Shown here: positions 56,721-64,000 of the stretch, piece after piece
Position numbering within the stretch: position 1 is the first letter of the stretch
Layout of the letters: each line of letters starts with the position of its first letter
Origin: Anaeramoeba flamelloides
Lineage: Eukaryota > Metamonada > Anaeramoebidae
Assembly (NCBI GenBank): GCA_027625915.1
Contig: JANTQA010000012.1
Coordinates: forward strand, 5,850,501-5,914,500
Length of the DNA stretch: 64,000 nt
Direction: 5' to 3'
The notes under the pieces: model-generated
Told to the model about the DNA's origin: nothing
What the model saw: only the letters and a program-made list of their open reading frames with translations
The model's database searches: none
Translations under genes and position numbers: made by a program

Positions 56721-56930
56721 TACAGTCAGTTTCAAATTTAAGGCACAAACTTTCATCAAAATTGAAGGCACAATAAAAATCCCAAATTAAGGCACAAAAT
56801 TTGGAATTTTTAATTTTTAATTTTTACAAATTATTTTACTAAAATCCAAAATTTTGTGCCTTAATTTGAGATTTTTATTGTGCCTTCAATTTTGATGAAA
56901 GTTTGTGCCTTAAAAGTGAAACTGACTGTA
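56721..56930. mobile_element. CAGTCA-family MITE, copy 5 (near-perfect palindrome)
   Basis: Reads TACAGTCAGTTTCAAATTTA ... CAAAATTTTGTGCCTTAATT ... TTAAAAGTGAAACTGACTGTA-type ends. The arms match almost base for base over about 95 bases with a small loop, making this the best-preserved and probably youngest copy. TA at both ends. No coding. Confidence 0.8.
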
Positions 56931-57059
56931 TTATAAAATGGAATACTTATTCGTGGAAATATTTTCAAAATTATTAGTGGGTCCAATTCTTGAGATAATT
57001 TTCAGATTTTCTCTCGGTTAATGTGTATATCTAATCTTGATTACTGGTTCATTTGACTG

Positions 57060-57265
57060 TTCTAGAGTTGCGTAGAGTCTCATCGCGTACTGTATTATGT
57101 CTTTTTTTTTCTTTAATATTTGAAATTAAGGAAGAAAATGTATAAATTTACTTTTTATTTCTAAAATTAAAAAAAAGTTAAATTCGGTCTTCAGAAAATC
57201 AAACAATAACTACACAATCAAAAATTTTACTTAATTCATTGAAATTCGGGAAAATATAAAGGCCA
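57060..57265. repeat. GTGTCGTCAAG / TTTTCCAGAATTC foldback family, fragment
   Basis: Begins TAGAGTTGCGTAGAGTCTCA and has AAAATTTTACTTAATTCATT / GAAATTCGGGAAAATATAAA, the diverged counterparts of the family modules. Confidence 0.4.
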
Positions 57266-57890
57266 ATGGCAGAATTTTTAGTACTCTTTCTTGACTAAAA
57301 AAAAAAAAAAAGAGAGAGATTTTTTCATTTTTTCTACTTTGAAAAAAACTATTTTTTTAACAATTTAAAAAGGAATTTTACATTATATTTTTGCTATTTA
57401 ATAAAGAAATAAACAAAAAATAATGGTAAATATATTTTTTTAAATAAAAATAAAGAAAATAATTAAATTTACTATATTTGGTGATAAAAAAATCAAAAGA
57501 AAAAAAACTGTTCATAAATTCCTTCCAAATAAATACTACTGAACTTGAAAAATTAAAAAAAATTACATTTATTTGAAAACAACTGATTTAACTCACAATA
57601 TAAATAGATAAATATATGTTAAGTGGTCTTCTCTTTTGAAAAAAGGAAAAATTTTAAAATATTTTATTGGTAATATTCTCTCGTTACTTTTGTCGATGTC
57701 AAGTCACAAAAAATTCTGATCGACAAAGAAACCTAAAAAAGAAAATTTTTTTTGTGAGATCAAATTTTTCCAGTGAGATTATTTTTTTTCCAAAATAAGA
57801 CTAATATATTCATTTCATTTCTTACCTTATAAAAAAATTTACCTTTTTTATCCTCATTATCATTATTATTACATAAGAAATAGTCTTTAT

Positions 57891-58090
57891 TACAGTCAAT
57901 TCCACTTTTAAGGCCCAAACTATCAACGATATTTGTGGCTGAAAAAACTCTCAAAATAAGGAACAAATTTTGTAATTATTTTTTTTACACTTTATTTTAC
58001 CAATATCTGAATTTTGTGCCTTAATCTGAGATTTTTATTATGCCTTAAATTTCGTTGAAATTTTGGGCCTTAAAAGTGAAATTGACTGTA
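57891..58090. mobile_element. CAGTCA-family MITE, copy 6
   Basis: Left TACAGTCAATTCCACTTTTA; right GGGCCTTAAAAGTGAAATTG then ACTGTA. 200 bases, TA at both ends. Right arm contains TTGTGCCTTAATCTGAGATT as in the other copies. Confidence 0.75.
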
Positions 58091-60378
58091 GTACGAATTA
58101 CAATAAAAGATTTATTTTTAATTTTTTGAGATAATACTTTTGATTAATCAAAAAAAAATGATTTATTTGAATATTTGAAAGGGTATTGGTAATCTTTTTA
58201 AGGGCGGTGATTATAAGCATTAAAGTTTGAAAGAAATTGCCAAATTGTAATCCTGAAACCACTATTTTGTTATAAAATTAAAATTGATTTATCAAAATAA
58301 AATTTTCTTGAAGATATTTGGGAATTTTGTAATTTTATCCTCAAAATTCAAAATAAATTTTCAAACATTTTTAAAGATTATTAAAATTGTTAAAATGATT
58401 CTCTAGAATAAGAAGAAACAATTTGTTAAAAAAATTTTTTAAATTGAAGCTTATTTTGCAATTTTTTTTTATTTTAATTTTTTTATAAAAATTAGAAAAT
58501 GAATTGTTTTCAAAAATTTTTTAAAAATAATTGATCTAAATTTAATTGTTAAAATGTTGTATAACCTTTTTTGACTTTTTATTTATTATGTCACGGGCAC
58601 TTAAGATTGGTTTTATTGATCTTATATTTAAATTGAAATATTAATGATTAAAACAAAACACAAAATAGAAACATTTTATTTCAGAATCAACACGTTCGAA
58701 CATAAAACTAAAAAATTTTTTCCCGGTTTTCAAGAATTAACTTATTTTTTAATAAAACTAATTGATTACTTTTTTTGGTTTTATATTGGGAATATGTGAA
58801 TATTAGATTTAAAAAAAAATCTCCAATTCATAAATTATTTAAAGGGGGTTAACTCATCCATTTTGTAAACCAAAACTATAAATTAAAAAAAAAAATCAAG
58901 ATTTTAAATAGATTTCTTCGTATTTTTAAAAAATATTAAATCCTTAAAGATAAAAAATTAATATTATTCATTAAAAATAATAGAATTTTCATATTTTCAA
59001 AAAAATGAAATAAAAAATATACTAAACTAAATTATTTTGATTTTAAAGTTTTTTTTTTTTTACAATGATTTGGCTAAACTTTAAAAATTTTGTGTTTTTA
59101 TTAATAATCAAAAAAAAAATACAATATTTTTTTTTACTCTTTTCTTTTTTTTTCTATTAAATCACTCACTAATTTGGAAAAATAGTGAAACATGGTTTTT
59201 AATTGGGAAAATTTCCGAAAATGAACAGTAAAACCAATAAAAGAAGAAACCAATTAACTTCAAATAATAGCCCATTATATTATTTTCAATCAATCCAACA
59301 AATACAATTTAAATCTACTTGATTTATCGAAATTGTTTGTGTGGTTTTGGAGATCTCAAAAATAGTCAATTTTTTGTACAAATTTTTAATAATTGATCAA
59401 TCAAAGAAAAGCTCTTACCAAAAGATAGTATTTAAAAAACTGTTATAGATCTGAATCCTTCAGTTTGTATTTATTTATTTATTTATTCTTTTTTAATTGA
59501 TCTTACTTTGAATTTTCAGTAAGGTTCCCAATTAAATACCCTGTTGAACTTTTTTTCCTGTTTCTATTTTTTTCCAAAACTGTTACATTGAAATAAAACT
59601 GCTTTTTTTAATTTTATGAAATCAACAAAAACGAATTATTTATTGTTTTTTGAAAAAAGAATTAAAAAGTTAACTCTGGTTACTCTAACATGATCAATTT
59701 GAGATATCTCAGCTCATGATCCAGAAAGAGATATTCCTTTGTTTCTTGTAAAAAAAATAATGATAATTTTCGCGAAGTGTTTCAATTTTTATTTAAAAAT
59801 TATTTAACAAAAAAAAACATTTTGAATAAAAGCAAAATAATTGAAAATAAAAAAGGTATTTTATTTTTTTAAAGTTATTTAAAATTAAAGTTCAAAAATC
59901 AATATTTTTTGTTGACAAAATCAGTAAAAGGAACTTTTAAGTGAGATCAAAGTATAAAAATTCAAAAAAAATTAAAGAAACATTAATAAATTAAAAATTA
60001 TATAAAAACAAATATTCAAAAAAGGAAACCAAGTATTGTTTGGAATCATTAATAGCAGGATTGTACTGCCCGGATATAGCACAAGTTAGGTTAATAAGAA
60101 AGGGTCTCAAACCAAAGTTGAATATTTTCTTTTTCTTTTTTTTTTTTTTTAAAATCAATTAAAAAAAAAAAAAAAAATTGAAAAAGAAAAAAATAAGAAC
60201 TATTAATTATAAATTAAATGTTATGTGAATTAACAAATAATAAATTATTAATATTATTTTTTAATTTTTTTTTTAACAGAGAATTTTTATGAGTTTGTTT
60301 TTTTTTTTTTTTTTTTTTTTTTTTTTGTTGTAAAAGTTTTGTTTTTCTCAATAAATATTTCCAAAAGATGATTAATGC
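58091..60378. other. Intergenic downstream of the bZIP gene
   Basis: AT-rich with poly-A/T. A short block at about 60040-60110 (GCAGGATTGTACTGCCCGGA, TATAGCACAAGTTAGGTT, AGGGTCTCAAACC) stands out by its higher G+C and lack of homopolymers, but it does not fold into a tRNA I can recognise. No gene supported. Confidence 0.45.
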
Positions 60379-61752
60379 TTAATTTTGTTCATTTTTGAAC
60401 AATTTAGATGCAAAATTTACATCAAAAACAAAATTATTTCTTTTGTTTTGAGGGTTAAGTAAAGATTGCAATTTCTCTTGATCAAAGCAATTTTTGAGTT
60501 TGCTTATTTCATTTTTGAGCTGTTGGTTTTCATCAACAAGTCCACCAAGTTTGTTTTCAACCTTAATGTTATCGCTTTTTATGATCCCCACTTGCTTCTC
60601 AAGAAAGTCTGTATATTTCTTTTTCTTGTTTCTTGCGTTTCTGGCACACACACGGTCTCTGGCACGTTTACGTTGTAGTCTTTGTTCAGAAGACAAATTC
60701 TCAAGTTCAGTTTTGTTCATCTTACGGAGCAAAATCCTTTCGTCTTCTTTCATTAAAGACTCTGGGATTGTTGAGTGCTTTTTAAGAAACCTTCTTGCTT
60801 CTGCAAGAACCCAATCAAGATCTTCAATACTTAGAATTTGATTCGAAAAATCGGAATTCAAGTCAAACGCGGCAGTAATATCGGAAGGTCGATTACTCTT
60901 TTTTTGGTTTTGGTTAGATGCACTGTTCATGTCTTTTTGCTTTTTTTTGTTTCTGGTAGTGCGTTTGCTGTTGCTGTTTCTGTTTCGGTTGCTGTTATAC
61001 CTTTTTTTTTTCATATTACTGGTCTTCCTTGATCGATCAGAACGAGTAGAGCGTGTGGAGCGGGTAGTTCTGGTCGAGCGAGTAGAATGTAAATTGTTCA
61101 TCTTGTTTGAATCGTTCCAAAGACTTTTTTGCCTTGAGAGAGCATCCATTCTTGTAGTGTTTGAAGTCTTTCTTGACTCGGATTCTTGCACTTGAGACAC
61201 AGTTGACGTGGAAGCAGAAGCGGTCGTGGGATTAGAATCAGAAGCGGAGACGAGGGTGGAAGTGGGTTTTTTTTTTTTGGATGAAGAAAAAAAATCTTTT
61301 TGTTTTTTAGTTTTTTGTGTGAAATTTTTTTTTAAATTTTTTTTCATTAATTTTACAGACTTGGGCTTTTCATTCAGATTTACATTTAATTGTTGAAGAT
61401 CATCACTTTTTTCAATGTTACCAAGCTCACAATCGAGATTTGGTACATTAATTTCAGAGACTTCTCTTACGAGATCAACACTTGACATTGGGAATTCAAA
61501 GTCAATTGTGTCTGGACAAAATAAACAGTTTTCAAGATTAGCTTCACAATCGAAAGCTTGATCTATCCAAGTGTTAAGAAGATCGTTGTTTCGAGCAGAA
61601 AGATCTTGGCTTTTTGATTCGGAAACGGTTTCTAATGTATTATTAAGATATGGTGTTTCTTTCATCATTTCGTCCATTAAGTTATCACTTGAGTTGAAGA
61701 GGAAAAAAGAATCTAGTTCATTAAAGTCTTCATGAGTGAAATGTAAATTCAT
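60379..61752 (-). CDS. bZIP transcription factor-like protein with an atypical basic region
   Basis: A single open frame of 457 residues from the ATG at 61752 (MNLHFTHEDFNELDSFFLF). The N-terminal third is acidic/hydrophobic, fitting an activation region. The middle is Ser/Thr/Arg-rich with a repeated STRSTRTTRSTRSTR-like stretch and Asn/Lys-rich runs. A bZIP lies at about 360-420: basic segment KRARDRVCARNARNKKKKY, then a zipper with Leu, Ile, Val, Leu, Leu, Leu at seven-residue steps (FLEKQV, IIKSD, KVENKL, GLVDEN, QLKNEI, KLKN). The basic region keeps the two Arg contacts and Ala/Cys, but the invariant Asn is Asp366. Members of the family bind DNA as dimers in the nucleus; the Asp change makes ordinary CRE/AP-1 recognition uncertain. 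No intron is visible. Confidence 0.82.
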   Translation of the reverse strand: MNLHFTHEDFNELDSFFLFNSSDNLMDEMMKETPYLNNTLETVSESKSQDLSARNNDLLNTWIDQAFDCEANLENCLFCPDTIDFEFPMSSVDLVREVSEINVPNLDCELGNIEKSDDLQQLNVNLNEKPKSVKLMKKNLKKNFTQKTKKQKDFFSSSKKKKPTSTLVSASDSNPTTASASTSTVSQVQESESRKTSNTTRMDALSRQKSLWNDSNKMNNLHSTRSTRTTRSTRSTRSDRSRKTSNMKKKRYNSNRNRNSNSKRTTRNKKKQKDMNSASNQNQKKSNRPSDITAAFDLNSDFSNQILSIEDLDWVLAEARRFLKKHSTIPESLMKEDERILLRKMNKTELENLSSEQRLQRKRARDRVCARNARNKKKKYTDFLEKQVGIIKSDNIKVENKLGGLVDENQQLKNEISKLKNCFDQEKLQSLLNPQNKRNNFVFDVNFASKLFKNEQN

Positions 61753-64000
61753 AAAATAAAAAAAAAGTGTAAAAAAAAAAAAATTTTAGAAAAAAACTGA
61801 ATCACACAAAAATTAAAAAAAAACAAAAAAAAAAAAAATGATTAAACATTTTCATCGTTAGGTTATCATTTATTTCTTCCTTAATTTTCCCACACATCTT
61901 AATTCTTGTAAAATTCATCCTTTTGGAAATTTCTCAAAAAATTGAGTTGGTGGTTTTTCTGTTTTTATTTTTTCTTTGGAGAATGATTGAAAAAAAAAAA
62001 ATCGATCTAAACATACATTTGCACCGAAACACTCTCAATTTTGATGAAAGGTTGACTTTTTTTAGAATTTTTTTTTTTTCAATGAATATACAGTTAAAAT
62101 TCTTCACCTATAATCTGGGAGACAAAAATCTGAACTCTTTTCAAGAAAGTTTAAATAAATTTTCTTAATCTTCGATAAGAAAACTAAATCAAGAGTTTTT
62201 TTCGACACTTTTAGTGTTGTTTTCTTTTCTCTCCTCAGAAAAACAATAGAGTTTGGAATAACAGACACCAGAAGAAGAGTAAAAACTGAACCAAAAGATC
62301 AGACAAAATGGTTATTCGGTTTAAAGGAAGAAAATTCGTTTCAGAGATTTCCAAAAGCAAACTTTTGATTATGAATTTTATGCTTAAAAATTCCCAACGT
62401 CTCTTTCTGATATTCTTTTAAGGTCGTGAAAAAAACTTTAAAGGAAACACCAGTGGGGATTTGTATTGATTTTTTAAACACTTTAAGATTATTAGAACTC
62501 TAATTCGGAATTTAATATAACATAATAATTGCAAAATTAGACAAAAATATTTTGTTTCAAAACAATAAAATTATTCATGAATGGAATTGTAATGAACTAG
62601 ATTGAACGATTTCTAGAACAATAACCGAAAGGCTAACCAAGAGGAGGATTGGTAAGAAACAAAAAGACTACTGTAGTCAAAATCAAGCGTTCAAAAAAAT
62701 TTAAAGCGTGCTTCAAAATAAATAGCGTGTTTTTTTTTTTTTTTTGACATAGAAGACCTATACATTAACCAATCAAATGAAAATGATAATAACCCCTAAA
62801 AAAATATGGGAAAGGTTTCTTAAAGTTCTCCTATTTAAAAAGAAATTCTAAAAATGAAGGATCAAATTGTAGCTCAAAAAAGAGAGTTAATTTTTAAGAA
62901 AATTTTTATCATCAAAAAAACAAAAAATTTCAAAAAAAGTGAGAATTTTCTGGACAATTTTCAACTATTTGCATTAATAATTTAAAATTTTTCTGAAAAT
63001 ATATAGATCTTTACTTTCAAAATTGATTTGAACTTAGGTATACTATTTGATACCAAATTGAATGTTACCTTGGTACAAGAAGAAAAAAAAGCAAGGATCA
63101 TATTTTGAATCACAGATTAAAGTCTTTGTGTACACATCATTTTGATCATTGTATTTATATTTTTTATTGATTTTCAAATGTTCCCCAACAATAATAAATA
63201 TTTTTAAACCAATAAAACTCAATCAAACAATTAAAAAGTTTCGTCAACCCAAAGAGTAATAAAATAAAACAAAAAAATCAATACATACAGTTTTTATTTA
63301 ATCAATAAATTATTATTACACATCGCTATGATGAAAAAAAATTTTACACAAAAAAAGTAAATATTTGCTAATTGTTCACTTTTTATAAACTTGCCTTCTA
63401 AAAAACACTAGTAATAATAAGATATCCCCTATGATCATTAATTATTTTGAAAGATAATCTATAATTTAAGTTTGAACAAAAATAATTTTTCAGGTTTAAT
63501 TAACATTTTTTTTAAAGTTAATAGCTATAAATTTGAAAAAAAATTTCTTCACTTTTAAATGGTTATTTTATTTGATTTCAAAAAATCTTATATATGATAA
63601 ACCTCTTTCAAATGGGGAATAAATTATTTCGACTACTAAAGAATTATGTATTGCTTTAGCTTGAAAAACAATATTTTTAGCTTGTTGTTTAGTTTTTTGT
63701 TAATTTTTGAAATAAAATGAAAATATAATATATTTTCAGTTTATTTCAAAAAGTTAAAAAAAACTTTGTTCAATTCTGTTTAGGTTATCTAGAATTTAAA
63801 AGAATTAAGTAAAATTAAAGATTTTTTTCCATTATTTTGTATTTTGGAATAGATAGACATTAGATGACAATCTACATTTCTTTACGTACACCTTTATTAG
63901 ATTTTCCAGTATTTAGAGAATAGAGAGTAAAATCAAAGATTTAACTCAATTCCTTTGAATCCTGAAAAACCAAGGAGACATATATTTATCTTGATATATT
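61753..64000. other. Region upstream of the bZIP gene
   Basis: Presumed promoter and leader of the bZIP gene just upstream of 61752. At 62155-62365 the plus strand is open for about 70 codons (FGITDTRRRVKTEPKDQTKW), overlapped by a second frame from the ATG at 62308 (MVIRFKGRKFVSEISKSKLL) ending near 62421; neither is long enough to call a gene. A fragment of the foldback family with CAGTTTATTTCAAAAAGTT lies at 63680-63990. Confidence 0.35.
63680..63990. repeat. GTGTCGTCAAG / TTTTCCAGAATTC foldback family, fragment at window end
   Basis: Has TTTTTGAAATAAAATGAAAA / TTTCAGTTTATTTCAAAAAG arms and a TTTTCCAGTATTTAGAGAAT ... CAATTCCTTTGAATCCTGAA pair, matching modules of the family. It may continue beyond the window. 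Confidence 0.45.

Noticed and set aside
60040-60110. tRNA gene
   Set aside because: No acceptor stem, anticodon arm or B-box-like GGTTCGAATCC could be placed.
60466-61396. Plus-strand open frames opposite the bZIP gene
   Set aside because: Shadow frames; the minus frame has the bZIP motif and one long uninterrupted reading.

Overview
This window is very AT-rich eukaryotic nuclear DNA: long poly-A/T tracts, (TA)n runs, few genes, and genes split by GT-AG introns from about 100 to about 3,300 bases. Several introns end in TTAG, ATAG or TCAG; a few appear to end in AAAG without a pyrimidine tract. Standard stop codons fit every clean gene. The gene content (a PROPPIN autophagy protein, an SH3/RhoGAP protein, a bZIP factor, PDI, a PLP aminotransferase with a presequence-like N-terminus, an ankyrin/SR protein) points to a free-living microbial eukaryote, probably an amoeboid protist. 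An anaeramoeba-like or amoebozoan source is a guess from composition and gene style only.

Layout. 1-473 (-): N-terminal part of a WIPI/Atg18-type PROPPIN cut by the window edge. 584-7900: repeats, including a tandem pair of 450-base foldback elements. 7942-12566 (-): long ankyrin - RS-rich - Lys/Glu coiled coil - ankyrin gene whose reading frame shifts four times. 13-15 kb: an old duplicated repeat (second copy at 30.4-31.9 kb) carrying a foldback insertion. 16895-18343 (+): three-exon Cys-rich type I membrane protein. 22749-27085 (+): six-exon PDI. 27-36.5 kb: repeats only. 36513-37596 (-): five-exon EF-hand protein. 40904-47175 (-): three-exon AGXT2-like aminotransferase with large transposon-filled introns. 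50583-52783 (-): SH3-RhoGAP-SH3 protein. 60379-61752 (-): bZIP protein. The rest is intergenic.

The genes do not form an operon or an obvious pathway. What unites the window is a community of short inverted-repeat DNA elements, several flanked by TA (the Tc1/mariner-type target duplication). I could define at least six families from the bases: a CAGTCA family (six copies), a CTRTTAATTG-like family (six copies), a GTTGTAAAAAATAGAG family with one long member carrying a possible transposase remnant and one short deletion derivative, a CCGGACATG family (two copies), the tandem 450-base pair, and a GTGTCGTCAAG/TTTTCCAGAATTC foldback family. One element sits inside another with its TA duplication and the intact empty site both visible.

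The most notable protein observations are a RhoGAP domain lacking the arginine finger, a bZIP basic region with Asp where the invariant Asn should be, a PDI with only its C-terminal CGHC active site, and the repeatedly frame-shifted ankyrin gene. No viral or retroviral element and no CRISPR, rRNA or confident tRNA gene was seen.
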